DNA of 48,841 bases from Serinicoccus chungangensis (GTDB lineage Bacteria > Actinomycetota > Actinomycetes > Actinomycetales > Dermatophilaceae), in the NCBI RefSeq assembly GCF_001483745.1, contig NZ_LQBL01000001.1, forward strand, positions 1 to 48,841, in the 5' to 3' direction. Shown here piece after piece: positions 24,251 through 33,995 of this stretch. The notes below the pieces were generated by a model. The model did no database searches. It was not told where the DNA came from and saw nothing but the letters and a program-made list of their open reading frames with translations. The position numbers and the translations under genes were made by a program. Every line of letters begins with the position of its first letter. The stretch's first letter is position 1.

Positions 24251-24562
24251 ATGGCGTTCGAGGAGACGACCGCGGGCCCGGCAGGTCCCGGGTACGTGAA
24301 CAACAAGGACGCCCAGCTCAACCGGCTGCGCCGGATCGAGGGTCAGGTCCGCGGGCTGCAGCGGATGGTGGACGCCGACTCGTACTGCATCGACATCCTC
24401 ACCCAGGTCTCCGCGGCCACGAAAGCGCTCGAGGCGGTGGCCCTCGGCTTGCTCGAGGACCACCTGCGCCACTGCCTCGCGCACGCGAGCAACGACCCGG
24501 CACAGCTGGACCAGAAGGTGACCGAGGCCTCCGCGGCCGTCGCCCGGCTCATCCGCTCCTGA
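24251..24562 (+). CDS. csoR: Copper-sensing repressor CsoR (copy 1)
   Basis: A 103-residue all-helical repressor of the CsoR/RcnR family. Cu(I) ligands are all present: Cys46 (SYCIDIL), His71 and Cys75 (DHLRHCL), matching the C-H-C set of Mycobacterium tuberculosis CsoR. The DNA-contacting basic helix reads LNRLRRIEGQVRGLQRM. Cu(I) binding releases it from DNA. ATG 24251 is preferred to the GTG three codons upstream because GGAGG stands 8 bases before it. First gene of csoR-copZ-copA, behind its own operator. Confidence 0.95.
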   Translation: MAFEETTAGPAGPGYVNNKDAQLNRLRRIEGQVRGLQRMVDADSYCIDILTQVSAATKALEAVALGLLEDHLRHCLAHASNDPAQLDQKVTEASAAVARLIRS

Positions 24563-24598
24563 TCAGACCCAACCCGCAACGACCGAGAGAAGAACCAC

Positions 24599-24934
24599 AT
24601 GGACACCGCAAGCACCCCCAGTACCCAGCTGCCGATGGCTCAGGCCGGCGGGTGCGCCTGCTGCGCAGCACCCGAGACCAGCCAGGCCACCACCACCGTC
24701 CAGGAGGACACGATGAACACCCAGACCTTCGCCGTCACCGGTATGACCTGTGGTCACTGCGCCAGCGCCGTGACCAGCGAGCTGCAGGGCCTGCCCGGCG
24801 TCACCGACGTCACCGTCGACCTGGTCGCCGGCGGCACGTCCACGGTCACGGTCGCCAGCGACGCTCCGCTGGCTGAGTCCGACGTCGCAGCCGCCCTCGA
24901 CGAGGCCGGCGACTACCAGCTCGCCAGCAGTTGA
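24599..24934 (+). CDS. copZ: CopZ-type copper chaperone with Cys-rich N-terminus
   Basis: A 111-residue protein. Residues 42-108 form an HMA domain with [11 protein letters not shown] (Cys51, Cys54), the Cu(I) chaperone fold. The N-terminal extension carries a GGCACCAA motif (Cys19, Cys21, Cys22) that could bind extra copper. A second ATG at 24713 has a good GGAGG site and would give a standard 73-residue CopZ, so two forms may be made. It delivers Cu(I) to CopA and CsoR in the cytosol. It is 36 bases after csoR, and its stop touches the region of the copA start. Confidence 0.92.
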   Translation: MDTASTPSTQLPMAQAGGCACCAAPETSQATTTVQEDTMNTQTFAVTGMTCGHCASAVTSELQGLPGVTDVTVDLVAGGTSTVTVASDAPLAESDVAAALDEAGDYQLASS

Positions 24935-24969
24935 GCACCCCTGCGGCCAACGGGCAGGAAGGAACAGGA

Positions 24970-27255
24970 GTGGCCACCCAGGTAGGGACGTCGGCCGAGC
25001 AGACGCGCGATGTCGAGCTGCTGGTCGGGGGGATGACGTGCGCATCCTGCGCCAGCCGCATCGAGAAGAAGCTGAACAAGCTGCCCGGCGTCACGGCCAC
25101 CGTGAACTACGCCACCGAGAAGGCCAAGGTCAGCTTCGGTGGAGATGTCGAACCGGCCGACCTGCTCGCCACGGTGGAGGCGGCCGGGTACACCGCCTCC
25201 CTTCCGGCCCCGGCCCCTGCGAGGTCCGACGAGGATCAGGCGCCAGGGGCCGGGGACGGTGAGGCCGACGCCTGGCGCCAGCGGCTGCTGGTCTCGGGCG
25301 CGTTGACCGTGCCGGTGGTGCTGATGTCGATGGTCCCGGCGCTGCAGTTCGACAACTGGCAGTGGGTGTCCCTGACCCTGGCCTCCCCGGTCGTGGTGTG
25401 GGGCGCGCTGCCGTTCCACCGCGCGGCCTGGACCAACGCCCGCCACGGCGCCGCGACGATGGACACCCTGATCTCGGTGGGGGTGACCGCGGCCTACCTG
25501 TGGTCGCTGTGGGCGCTGCTGTTCACCCACGCCGGCACGACCGGGATGCGGATGCCGTTCGAGCTGCTGCCCAGCCGCTCTGGCGGCGAGGCGCACATCT
25601 ACCTGGAGGTCGCGGCCGCGGTCACCACCTTCATCGTCGCCGGCCGCTACCTCGAGGCCCGCGCGAAGCGGGCCTCCGGTGCGGCGCTGCGGGCCTTGCT
25701 GGACCTGGGCGCCAAGGAGGTGGCCGTGCTGCGGGACGGCCCGGGCGGGCCCGTGGAGTCGCGGGTGCCGGTCGCCTCCCTCGCGGTCGGCGACCGGTTC
25801 GTCGTCCGGCCGGGTGAGAAGATCGCGACGGACGGTGCCGTGGTCAGCGGCACCTCGGCGGTCGACGCCTCCATGCTCACGGGTGAGTCGGTCCCGGTCG
25901 AGGTCGGCCCGGACGACAGCGTCGCCGGAGCCACCGTCAACGTTGGCGGGCGGCTGGTCGTCCGGGCCACCCGCGTCGGCTCCGACACGCTGCTGGCGCA
26001 GATGGCGCGCCTGGTCGAGGATGCCCAGAACGGCAAGGCCGAGGTGCAGCGCCTGGCCGACCGCATCTCCGCGGTGTTCGTGCCGATCGTGATCGGGCTG
26101 TCCCTGGCCACCCTGGTCGCCTGGCTGGTGGCCGGTGCCTCCGCGGCCGCGGCGTTCACCGCCGCCGTGGCCGTGCTGATCATCGCCTGCCCGTGCGCCC
26201 TGGGGTTGGCGACGCCCACGGCGCTGCTCGTCGGCACCGGCCGCGGCGCCCAGCTGGCAATCCTCATCAAGGGCCCCCAGATCCTGGAGTCCACCCGCCG
26301 GGTCGACACCGTGGTGCTGGACAAGACCGGCACGGTCACCACCGGCCGGATGGGCGTCCTCGGCGTCCACCCCGCTGACGGCGAGTCCGTCGAGGAGGTT
26401 CTGGCGCTGGCAGGCGCCTTGGAGGACGCCTCGGAGCACCCCATCGGCCGGGCGGTCGCTGACCACGCCCGGGCCGCCGGGCAGCACCTGGCCCCGGTGC
26501 ACGACTTCGCCGCGCACGGCGGCAACGGCGTCTCCGGCGTCGTCGAGGGCCGGGGGGTCCTGGCAGGCCGCCGCTCCTGGTTGGCCACCGAGTGGGCGCT
26601 GAGCATGCCGGCGGACCTCCTCGAGGCCGCCGAACGGGCCGAGGCCGAGGGGCGCACCCCCGTCTGGGTCGCCTGGGACGGCCAGGTCCGCGCGGTGGTC
26701 GTCGTGGCCGACACGATCAAGGATACCTCGACGCAGGCGATCACCGAGCTGCGCCAGCTCGGGCTGCGACCGGTGCTGCTGACCGGCGACAACACCCGGG
26801 CGGCCCAGGCCGTGGCGCACGCGGTCGGCATCGCGCCCGGTGACGTGGTCGCCGAGGTGCTGCCGGCCGACAAGGTCGCCGCGGTCAGACGCCTGCAGGA
26901 CCAGGGCGCGACCGTGGCCATGGTCGGCGACGGGGTCAACGACGCCGCCGCCTTGGCCCAGGCCGACCTGGGACTGGCGATGGGCACGGGCACCGACGCC
27001 GCCATCGAGGCCTCCGACCTGACCCTGGTCACCGGTGACCTGCGCGCCGCCGCTGACGCCATCCGCCTGGCCCGGGCCACCCTGCGCACCATCAAGGGCA
27101 ACCTCTTCTGGGCGTTCGCGTACAACGTCGCAGCCCTGCCGCTCGCGGCGGCCGGCCTGCTCAACCCCCTCATCGCCGGCGCCGCGATGGCGTTCAGCTC
27201 GGTGTTTGTGGTCACCAACAGCCTGCGACTACGCCGTTTCGACCCCAGCCGCTGA
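24970..27255 (+). CDS. copA: Copper-exporting P1B-type ATPase CopA
   Basis: A 761-residue Cu(I) exporter. An N-terminal HMA domain with [12 protein letters not shown] (Cys24, Cys27) is followed by eight expected TM helices, the TGES actuator motif, and the transport motif CPC (Cys407-Pro-Cys409). The phosphorylation site DKTGT (Asp451), the SEHP nucleotide-domain motif and MVGDGVND hinge are intact. GTG 24970 has AGGAAGG upstream; an earlier TTG at 24931 overlapping the copZ stop is possible but lacks a site. Third gene of the CsoR-controlled operon. It lacks the cupredoxin and YHS modules of the other ATPase at 35335. Confidence 0.95.
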   Translation: MATQVGTSAEQTRDVELLVGGMTCASCASRIEKKLNKLPGVTATVNYATEKAKVSFGGDVEPADLLATVEAAGYTASLPAPAPARSDEDQAPGAGDGEADAWRQRLLVSGALTVPVVLMSMVPALQFDNWQWVSLTLASPVVVWGALPFHRAAWTNARHGAATMDTLISVGVTAAYLWSLWALLFTHAGTTGMRMPFELLPSRSGGEAHIYLEVAAAVTTFIVAGRYLEARAKRASGAALRALLDLGAKEVAVLRDGPGGPVESRVPVASLAVGDRFVVRPGEKIATDGAVVSGTSAVDASMLTGESVPVEVGPDDSVAGATVNVGGRLVVRATRVGSDTLLAQMARLVEDAQNGKAEVQRLADRISAVFVPIVIGLSLATLVAWLVAGASAAAAFTAAVAVLIIACPCALGLATPTALLVGTGRGAQLAILIKGPQILESTRRVDTVVLDKTGTVTTGRMGVLGVHPADGESVEEVLALAGALEDASEHPIGRAVADHARAAGQHLAPVHDFAAHGGNGVSGVVEGRGVLAGRRSWLATEWALSMPADLLEAAERAEAEGRTPVWVAWDGQVRAVVVVADTIKDTSTQAITELRQLGLRPVLLTGDNTRAAQAVAHAVGIAPGDVVAEVLPADKVAAVRRLQDQGATVAMVGDGVNDAAALAQADLGLAMGTGTDAAIEASDLTLVTGDLRAAADAIRLARATLRTIKGNLFWAFAYNVAALPLAAAGLLNPLIAGAAMAFSSVFVVTNSLRLRRFDPSR

Positions 27256-27516
27256 ACCGGGTCGCGACGCGGACACCGGAAGCCGCCCGGCGGACGTGAA
27301 CTGTGGCGAAGTGATCGCGTCTGCCTCCTCACCGCCATGTGGTTGTGGGTAGGTCATGTCCGTCAGGACGTCTGCCTTGAACCGCCCCGTACCGCCCGGT
27401 CTGTCACCCAGCCCTCGCCATCGCGAATGAGCGTGACGCCGGGCGCACACGGCTCTCGTCCTGCTCTCGGCGAGAAGTTCACGCATGTGTCCGTTCGCCG
27501 GCGCGTGGCGCCGCGC

Positions 27517-29165
27517 TCAGGGTCCTGACGTCGCGAGTGGACCGGCGGTGCGGTCCGGGTCGCCGCCGGACGCGAGGAGCGGGCGGGTCGTCACGCCGAG
27601 CGCGGGACCGCAGGTGCGCCCTTCCGGCGGATCGGGCTGTATCCGCCGGCCGTCGATCACGGTGATCTGATCGTATTGCGGTCGACCGGAGGCGAGGTTG
27701 CGGTAGCTGTACCGGGTGATGCTCATGATCGAGCAGTCCTCGGCGAATCTCAGGACGTCGAAGCTGTAGGGGTGACCCTGCAGCTCACCGGCCGTCTCGG
27801 GTTCTTCGTCGTCCGCCGTCCGTGCCTGCTCGGTGAGCGGGGGCAGCCGGAACTGGTTCACGAGACCACCTCCGGTGAACGAGCTGACCTGGATGTGGCC
27901 GCGCTCCAGGAGGGGGCTATGCATGTGGCCGCTGAGCCTCGCCGCCCCGGCCTCGACGCGGCGCGCGGAGTAGGGCTGGTGGGCGATGACCAGGTCCGTC
28001 GGCTGCAGGCCCTCGGTCACCCCGCGAAAGCGCGCCGCGAGCTGTTCCTGCGCCGCACCGAAGTCCGCGCTTCGCTCGTTGTAGTAACGAGCGTCGTTGA
28101 AGCCGCTGACGGAGACGCCGTTGGCCTCGACACGCACGAACTGTCCGGCTGTCGGCTCGACCGGCAGCACGTTCGGTACACGCGACACACGCCGCAGCAC
28201 CGACTCATCCCCCGGGGAGGCGGCATCGTGGTTGCCGCGCACGTAGATGTAAGGCACACCAAGGCTCTCGATCCCTTCGTAGATGCCGGTGAGTACACCC
28301 TCCCGCGGCTGCCCGAAATTGAGGAGGTCCCCCAGGTCGATGACCGCGTCGACGCGCTCCCTGGCCACCACCTGACGCATGAGCGGGTACTGGTTCATCC
28401 CGTGCACGTCGCTGACGAGCAGGAACGTGGCCGCGACCGTACCTTGGCCGCTGGTCGGCGTGAACTCCTGCCGCAGGGCGTCCGAGAGGGCCAGCAGGTT
28501 GCTCACGTAGATCGCGCGCCCTGGTCGGCCCGCCCCGCCAGGTCGGCCAGCACACCGGCGTTGGTCTGTACCAGCGACAGCAGCGACGTTGTCCGGAACG
28601 CCGTGACGTTGTCTGAGCGGTACGCCAGGTATGCCGCCGCGCCCGGCCCGACGAGGGCCACCATGGTGGCGGTCGCCGCGGCGGCGGCGACCGTGGCCAT
28701 GTGGTGGGGCCGCGCTACGGCGTAGGTGAGCAGGACGAGCAGGGAGCTCAGGAGCGCCCCCAGCGCGTAGGTCCACGCCACCTGGCGTACACCACCGTCG
28801 ATCGCTTCGCGCAGTTCCTCTCGCCCGGGCTGCAGGCGGGCGGTGTCGACTCGCCGCCCGGGCAGCAGCTCGGTGACCTCCTGGCGCACCGAGGGACGCG
28901 CCCTGAGGCCGGGTGCTGGCAGCGGGCCGTCAAAGGTCAGGACGACGTCGCCGACGACCATCGGCAGCCTCGCGGTGGAGTCCAGCGCGGGCGTCAGCGA
29001 GAGGTCAGCCGCGAAGTAGTCCGTCTGCGTGTGAACCGGCCATAGTTGCGTCGCCGTCACGCCGCCCAGGAACGCGACAGCCGCGAGCAATGACAAGGCC
29101 AGTGCGCGCCCCACGCTGGCGAGCACGCTGGTCGGCATGCGCGGCCGTCGCTCAGGGGTCGTCAT
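27517..29165 (-). pseudogene. Membrane-anchored metallophosphoesterase, frameshifted
   Basis: The 5' part (29165 to about 28515) encodes an N-terminal TM helix, an extracytoplasmic segment and two further helices. The 3' part, in another frame, encodes a calcineurin-type metallophosphoesterase domain with all metal motifs: SDVHG, DLGDLLNFG, RGNHD and SGHMHSP. The two parts join at ADQGA/RAIYVSN, near 28515, in a CGCGCG run, a place prone to indel errors. If the base call is right, the gene is broken at the junction (the first frame stops at 28503-28505); if not, it makes a protein of about 548 residues. Start ATG 29165; GTG 29183 is an alternative. The substrate is unknown. It is located downstream of NlpC/P60, separated by a strong terminator. 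Confidence 0.7.
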
Positions 29166-29248
29166 GGACGAGACACCCACCACCGGCGGTGGCGGGCCGG
29201 GAACTGGCGCCAGGGCGCGAACTGCCTGACGTCGGCTCGCGGAAGTCG

Positions 29249-29283
29249 TCCGGGGGCACGTGCAGCGAGCAGGTGCCCCCGGA
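29249..29283 (-). terminator. Terminator after NlpC/P60 gene
   Basis: TCCGGGGGCAC pairs perfectly with GTGCCCCCGGA over 11 bp around a 13-base loop, 12 bases after the NlpC/P60 stop. No T-tract. It separates that gene from the metallophosphoesterase downstream. Confidence 0.7.
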
Positions 29284-29294
29284 CCCCGTGAGGG

Positions 29295-30044
29295 TCAGCC
29301 GATGCGGCCATACCAGACGTTGTCGGACAGCAGAGGGCCGTAGCGGACGTCGGTGCTGGGGTTGAGGGCTTCGTAGGTCATGCCGTTGCCGGCGTAGATA
29401 CCGACGTGGTACCAGTCGTTGTAGAAGATGAGGTCGCCGGGCTGAGGGTCGGACACGGGGGTGACGGCGGCCTTCTGCCCGGCGACCGTGCGGGGGATGT
29501 CGATGCCGGCCTGCTTGAACACCCACCAGGTGTAGGCGGAGCAGTCGAATGCCTGGGGCGGGGTGCCGTAGAGCACATAGGGGTAGCCGACGTAGCTCGC
29601 CGCGATATCGAACAGCGAGCCACCCGCGGGGGTCGGCGCGGCCTGCTGGGTCGGTGCCGGCGCGGCGGGAGTTTCCAGCTGGGCACCGGCGGCCGGCTCC
29701 GGCTGCGGAGCGGGCGCGGCCTGCTGCGGCTGGGGGTCCTCCATGGGCTGCTCGGTAGGTGGCGCCGGCGCCACCGGAGCGGCCGGCGCAACGGGCGGGT
29801 GCTCGTGCTCGTCCACGATGGTAGTGCCGGTGAAGGAGGAGTGCCCGAGCATCGTCTCGACCGGTTCTGCGTGGTCGGGGGCGCTGCGGGCGATACTGCG
29901 GTCGGCGGCCGGCTGGGCCCGCAACTCTGCCAGGGACTGTCCGCCCAGCCGTTGCAGTGCCGGGTCGCGATCGCCGACCATCAGGGCGGCGGCGCCGGTA
30001 CGGGGGAGCGTGCTGGGCGCACGGTGCTTGCCGGTGGACTTCAT
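29295..30044 (-). CDS. NlpC/P60 peptidoglycan endopeptidase
   Basis: A 249-residue protein. The basic N terminus (MKSTGKHRAPSTLPRTG...) lacks a clear signal helix. A long Pro/Ala/Gln linker follows, then a C-terminal NlpC/P60 domain (about residues 140-249) with Cys168 (FDCSAYTWW), His213 (WYHVGIYAG) and a third polar position in YEALNPST. Such enzymes cleave D-iso-Glu to DAP bonds in wall peptides. ATG 30044 has GGAGG 4 bases upstream. CopR box F lies upstream in the right orientation, so wall remodelling may be part of the copper response. The missing signal peptide is odd; a start further upstream was not found. Confidence 0.85.
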   Translation of the reverse strand: MKSTGKHRAPSTLPRTGAAALMVGDRDPALQRLGGQSLAELRAQPAADRSIARSAPDHAEPVETMLGHSSFTGTTIVDEHEHPPVAPAAPVAPAPPTEQPMEDPQPQQAAPAPQPEPAAGAQLETPAAPAPTQQAAPTPAGGSLFDIAASYVGYPYVLYGTPPQAFDCSAYTWWVFKQAGIDIPRTVAGQKAAVTPVSDPQPGDLIFYNDWYHVGIYAGNGMTYEALNPSTDVRYGPLLSDNVWYGRIG

Positions 30045-30184
30045 GGAACCTCCGGGGTCGTGCAGGACGACCTGGTCAGGGACAGGGATCAGGGACAGGG
30101 GTGTCCCGCTGCTCGCCGTGGGACACGGGTGCGGCGCGAGCAGCGGGTTCTACGCTGAGCGCTCGACCTTGAGGTCCGGGACTG

Positions 30185-30206
30185 CTTGTGTTGAGATCTG
30201 ATGGAG
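30185..30206 (-). promoter_or_regulatory. CopR-type direct-repeat box F
   Basis: Minus-strand reading CTCCATCAGAT / CTCAACACAAG, 140 bases upstream of the NlpC/P60 gene. A TAGAAC stretch about 33 bases downstream could be a -10 element. The box lies just after the copS stop codon. Confidence 0.65.
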
Positions 30207-30215
30207 ATGCGGGGC

Positions 30216-31373
30216 TCAGGCGGTGGGGGAGAGGTCCTCGCCCCGGTGGGTCCGCGCGGCGGCCGGAAGGGTCACGCTGAAGGCGGCACCCTGCCCCGGC
30301 CCGTCGCTGGTCGCGGTGATGGATCCGCAGTGGGCGTCGACGAGGGCCTTGCTGATGGTCAGCCCGATGCCGGAGCCCGAGCGGTCACGGTCGCGTGCGC
30401 TGTCGCCCCGGTAGAACCGTTCGAAGACGTGGGGCAGCTGGGCGGCGGGGATCCCTTCACCGTCGTCACGGACGGTGAGCACCACCTCGGGACCGTCGCG
30501 GCGGGCAGCCAGGGACACGGTGCCGCCGGCGGGCGTGTGCCGCAGCGCGTTGCTGAGCAGGTTGGTGAGCACCTGGCCGACCCGGTTGGGGTCGACCTCG
30601 ACGACTGCCTCGAGTGCGCGGGAGGTCTCCAGCTGCAGGTTCACGCCCTTGGCCGCGTAGGGCTCGCGCAGGGCGTCGGCCGCGGCGGAGAACAGCTCGG
30701 CCACCCGGAGCGGGCGGCGGTCGAGGAGGAGGCGTCCTTCCTCGGCCTTGGACACCTCGTCGATGTCGTCGGCCAGCCGCGCCAGGCGGGCGGTCTGCTC
30801 GGCCAGCACGGCCCTGGCCTCCGGTCCCAGGTCGATGACCCCGTCGGCAAGGCCCTCGTGATAGGCCGCCAGGGTCGCGATCGGGGTGCGCAGCTCGTGC
30901 GCGAGGTCGGACAGCAGGCGCCGGCGGGTGTCCTCGACACCTTGCAGGCGGTCGGCCATCACGTTGAAGGCGGCGGCGAGCGTGTCCAGCTCGGTGCCGG
31001 AGCCGGCGATGGCCACCCTCACGGCGTAGTGGCCCCGAGCCAGTTCGCGGGCGGCGTGCGTCAGCTCGGCCAGCGGTCGGCGCAGGAGCCGGGCCAGGAC
31101 CCAGGTGACGGCACCGGCCGCCACGACGGAGATGAGCAGTCCCCAGCCCAGGGAGATCAGCGAGGCGTCCCGGTACGCCAGCTCGATGTGAACGAGCTCG
31201 GGGGAGTCGGCGGGGCGACCGGTCTGCAGCAGGTGGTCGTGGAAGATGCGCGGGCCGACCACCGCGGCGACCAGGCCGACCGTCAGGGCACCGGCGAGCA
31301 GCACGATCGTCTGGCCGATGAGCAGCCGGGTCGCCAGCCCTTGGTGCATCGCCGGTCGGCGGGGCCCGCTCAT
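30216..31373 (-). CDS. copS: Copper-responsive-type sensor histidine kinase
   Basis: A 385-residue membrane sensor kinase. TM1 (about 14-40) and TM2 (about 72-94) enclose a short extracytoplasmic loop with several His and acidic residues (FHDHLLQ, ELVHIELAY), a plausible Cu site. HAMP (about 95-147), HisKA with SDLAHELRTP (His159) and HATPase_c (NLLSNALRHT, DDGEGIP, SGSGIGLTISK) follow. It phosphorylates the response regulator encoded just upstream; ATG 31373 overlaps that gene by four bases. The copS name rests on the island context and on the CopR-like boxes; no ligand has been shown. Confidence 0.85.
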   Translation of the reverse strand: MSGPRRPAMHQGLATRLLIGQTIVLLAGALTVGLVAAVVGPRIFHDHLLQTGRPADSPELVHIELAYRDASLISLGWGLLISVVAAGAVTWVLARLLRRPLAELTHAARELARGHYAVRVAIAGSGTELDTLAAAFNVMADRLQGVEDTRRRLLSDLAHELRTPIATLAAYHEGLADGVIDLGPEARAVLAEQTARLARLADDIDEVSKAEEGRLLLDRRPLRVAELFSAAADALREPYAAKGVNLQLETSRALEAVVEVDPNRVGQVLTNLLSNALRHTPAGGTVSLAARRDGPEVVLTVRDDGEGIPAAQLPHVFERFYRGDSARDRDRSGSGIGLTISKALVDAHCGSITATSDGPGQGAAFSVTLPAAARTHRGEDLSPTA

Positions 31374-32092
31374 CCCTGACCCATGCGGTAGCCGACCCCA
31401 CGCACGGTGGTGATATACCGGGCCGTCTCCGGGTCGTCGCCGAGCTTGCGGCGCAGATGGGCGATGTGGCTGTCGACCAGGTGCTCGTCCCCGACCCAGC
31501 CGCCGCCCCACACCTCCTCGATCAGCTGGCGCCGGGAGAAGGCGCTGCGGGGCCGGGAGGCCAGGGTGATGAGCAGGTCCCGTTGGATCGGGGTCAGGTC
31601 GACCCGTTCACCGGCCAGGTGAACCTCGAGGCCGGCCGAGTCGATGTGCAGGTCGCCGAAGACCCAGACCGGCTCGTGGGCGTAGGCGCGGGCCGCGGAA
31701 CCGGTGCGGGGGCGGCGCAGCACGGCCTGCACGCGCGCGACGAGCTCGCGCACGCTGAACGGCTTGGTCACGTAGTCGTCGGCGCCCACGGACAGGCCGA
31801 TGAGCCGGTCGACCTCGTCGGTGCGGGCCGTGACGACCAGGATGTAGCAGTCGGAGAAGGTCCGGATCTGCCGGCACACCTCGATGCCGTCCAGCCCCGG
31901 CAGGCCGAGGTCGAGCACGACGACGTCGGGGCTGTGCTCGCGCACCGCGGCCAGCGCGTCCGGTCCGGTGTGGACCACGGTCGTCTCGTACCCGGCCTTG
32001 AACAGATAGGCCGCGACCATGCCGGCCAGGGCGCGCTCGTCCTCGACGACCAGGACCCGGGCGGCCGGGTCGGGGTTGCTTGCAGGTGCCAT
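31370..32092 (-). CDS. copR: OmpR-family response regulator, likely CopR
   Basis: A 240-residue regulator: receiver domain (about 11-125) with phospho-acceptor Asp61 (VVVLDLGLPG) and Lys in TKPFSVREL, then a winged-helix DNA-binding domain ending with HIAHLRRKLGDDP and VRGVGYRMG. OmpR/PhoB proteins bind direct repeats with about 11-bp period, the spacing of the boxes scattered through this island. ATG 32092 has GGAGG 8 bases upstream. The promoter region is shared with the divergent SHOCT-oxidase operon, which carries box G. It is cotranscribed with copS. Confidence 0.88.
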   Translation of the reverse strand: MAPASNPDPAARVLVVEDERALAGMVAAYLFKAGYETTVVHTGPDALAAVREHSPDVVVLDLGLPGLDGIEVCRQIRTFSDCYILVVTARTDEVDRLIGLSVGADDYVTKPFSVRELVARVQAVLRRPRTGSAARAYAHEPVWVFGDLHIDSAGLEVHLAGERVDLTPIQRDLLITLASRPRSAFSRRQLIEEVWGGGWVGDEHLVDSHIAHLRRKLGDDPETARYITTVRGVGYRMGQG

Positions 32093-32153
32093 GCCCGCAT
32101 CCTCCCGCACCGGCCACCGGCACCCGACGCCCCGGGGCCCTGAGGGGCGAGAA

Positions 32154-32175
32154 CTCCACCAAACCTCCATTAACT
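32154..32175 (+). promoter_or_regulatory. CopR-type direct-repeat box G
   Basis: CTCCACCAAAC / CTCCATTAACT, 67 bases upstream of the SHOCT gene at 32243 and oriented towards it, in the divergent region with copR. It could also autoregulate copR. Confidence 0.65.
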
Positions 32176-32242
32176 GCGCGCCGCGCGCCAACCACCGCGG
32201 TCAAGACTGTCGGCTAGTGACAACCGGAGGCGGGAGGTCGAC

Positions 32243-32470
32243 ATGCTGACGCACAGCATGGGCTGGGGCATGTGGCTCCTGATGGGTGTGAGCACGGTCG
32301 CGTTCTGGGCCCTCGTGCTCCTCGTCGTACGGGCGCTGCTGAACGTGCCGCCGGCCGCCTCCCCGGACCCTGCCGGACCCGTCCTGCTGCTGCAGGAGCG
32401 CCTGTCCAGGGGAGAGCTCACCCCGGAGCAGTACGAGCAGCACCGTCGCCTCCTGGTCGACGGCCGCTGA
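32243..32470 (+). CDS. SHOCT-domain small membrane protein 2
   Basis: A 75-residue protein: one TM helix (about 8-32, starting MGWGMWLLMG), a short linker and a C-terminal SHOCT motif (LLLQERLSRGELTPEQYEQH). It resembles the SHOCT protein at 900-1190, including its position next to a multicopper oxidase. ATG 32243 has GGGAGG upstream. It leads an operon with the oxidase, an Asp-box lipoprotein and a small membrane protein. Function unknown. Confidence 0.82.
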   Translation: MLTHSMGWGMWLLMGVSTVAFWALVLLVVRALLNVPPAASPDPAGPVLLLQERLSRGELTPEQYEQHRRLLVDGR

Positions 32471-32498
32471 GACGTCCCGACCCTTCCTGGAAGGAACC

Positions 32499-33995
32499 AT
32501 GACCCGCCCCTCACGACGCCAGCTCATCATTGCCGGCCTTGGCCTGGGCGCCTCGGCGACCCTGGCCGCCTGCTCCGGGGACGCCTCGGCCACCTCGCGC
32601 CCGGCTGCCTCCTTCCCACGTCCCGAGCCCGTGGCCCCCTCGCCGGGACAGTCCGTGGCGAGCGCCCGCCTGACCGCTGCTCCGGTCACCCTGAACCTGG
32701 GCGGCAGGACGGTGCAGACGTGGGCCTACGGGGACACCGCCCCGGGCGCGACGTTGCGGGCGACCGCCGGGGACCTGCTGCGGGTCACCCTGGACAACCA
32801 GCTGCCCGCCGACACCACCGTCCACTGGCACGGTGTCCGGCTGCGGCCGCAGGCCGACGGCGTGCCCGGCCTGACGCAGGACCCGGTCGGGACGGGGAAG
32901 AGCTTCCTGTACGAGTTCACCGCGCCCGACCCGGGCACCTACTTCTTCCACCCCCACGTCGGCACCCAGCTCGACCGCGGCCTGTACGCGCCCCTGATCA
33001 TCGACGACCCGGCCGAGCCCGGCGACTACGACCTGGAATGGGTCGTGGTCCTGGACGACTGGATCGACGGCACCGGCACCACCCCCGACGAGGTGCTGGA
33101 GCAGCTGGTCGCCGACGGCGCTTCCGGCACCGCCGGCATGGACCACGGGGCGATGACCGGCATGGACCACGGCTCGATGTCAGCAGGACAGGACGGGGCC
33201 CCCTGGGGCACCGACACCGGTGACGTGAGCTACCCCCACTACCTCATCAACGACAGACTGCCCACCGACCCGACGGTCCTGCAGGGCAGGGCCGGGCAGC
33301 GGGTGCGGCTGCGCGTCATCAGCGCCGCCTCGGACACCATCTTCGCCGTGGCCCTGGGCGGGCACCGCATGACCCTGACCCACACCGACGGCTGGCCGGT
33401 CAGGCCGCAGCAGACCGACGCCTTCTACATCGGCATGGGGGAGCGCTACGACGCGGTCGTCACCCTGGAGCCGGGTGTCTTCCCGCTCGTGGCTCGCCCG
33501 GTCGGCCGGAGCACCGGCGGGCAGGGGCTGGCGGTGGTGCGCACCGCCACCGGCGCCGTGCCCGCGGCCGACGTGAGCCCGGGCGAGCTGGACGGGAACG
33601 TCCTGACCGCCTCGCAGCTGGAGCCGGACGACGCCGCCCGGCTCCCCGCCAAGGGCCCCGACCTCACCGCGGCGCTGACGCTCGGAGGGTCGATGGCGCC
33701 CTACCTCTGGACGATCAACGGCGCCCCGTACGGGCAGAACGAGCCGCTGCGGGTGGCGCCCGGGCAGCGCCTGCGGCTGAACGCGTCGAACATGACGATG
33801 ATGCCGCACCCGCTGCACCTGCACGGGCACACCTTCGCCCTGCCCAACGGGCTGCGCAAGGACACCCTGCTCATGGCTCCCATGGAGTCCGTGGCGCTCG
33901 ACCTCGACGCCGACAACCCCGGCGACTGGCTGATCCACTGCCACAACACCTACCACGCCGAGGCCGGGATGATGATCGACCTGAGGTACACATGA
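32499..33995 (+). CDS. copO: Multicopper oxidase, copper-tolerance type
   Basis: A 498-residue extracytoplasmic laccase-like oxidase. The N terminus has a Tat-like twin Arg (SRRQLIIAGLG) and a lipobox-like LAAC at residue 25, so it may be a Tat-exported lipoprotein. Copper motifs: HWHG (about 107-110), HPHVG (usually HSH), HPLHLHGH and HCHNTYHAEAGMM near the C terminus, with an axial Met. A Met/His insert (MDHGAMTGMDHGSM) may feed copper to the type 1 site. It probably oxidises Cu(I). I use copO by analogy with the CopR-regulated oxidase of Corynebacterium. ATG 32499 has GGAAGGAA; its stop overlaps the next start. Confidence 0.92.
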   Translation: MTRPSRRQLIIAGLGLGASATLAACSGDASATSRPAASFPRPEPVAPSPGQSVASARLTAAPVTLNLGGRTVQTWAYGDTAPGATLRATAGDLLRVTLDNQLPADTTVHWHGVRLRPQADGVPGLTQDPVGTGKSFLYEFTAPDPGTYFFHPHVGTQLDRGLYAPLIIDDPAEPGDYDLEWVVVLDDWIDGTGTTPDEVLEQLVADGASGTAGMDHGAMTGMDHGSMSAGQDGAPWGTDTGDVSYPHYLINDRLPTDPTVLQGRAGQRVRLRVISAASDTIFAVALGGHRMTLTHTDGWPVRPQQTDAFYIGMGERYDAVVTLEPGVFPLVARPVGRSTGGQGLAVVRTATGAVPAADVSPGELDGNVLTASQLEPDDAARLPAKGPDLTAALTLGGSMAPYLWTINGAPYGQNEPLRVAPGQRLRLNASNMTMMPHPLHLHGHTFALPNGLRKDTLLMAPMESVALDLDADNPGDWLIHCHNTYHAEAGMMIDLRYT

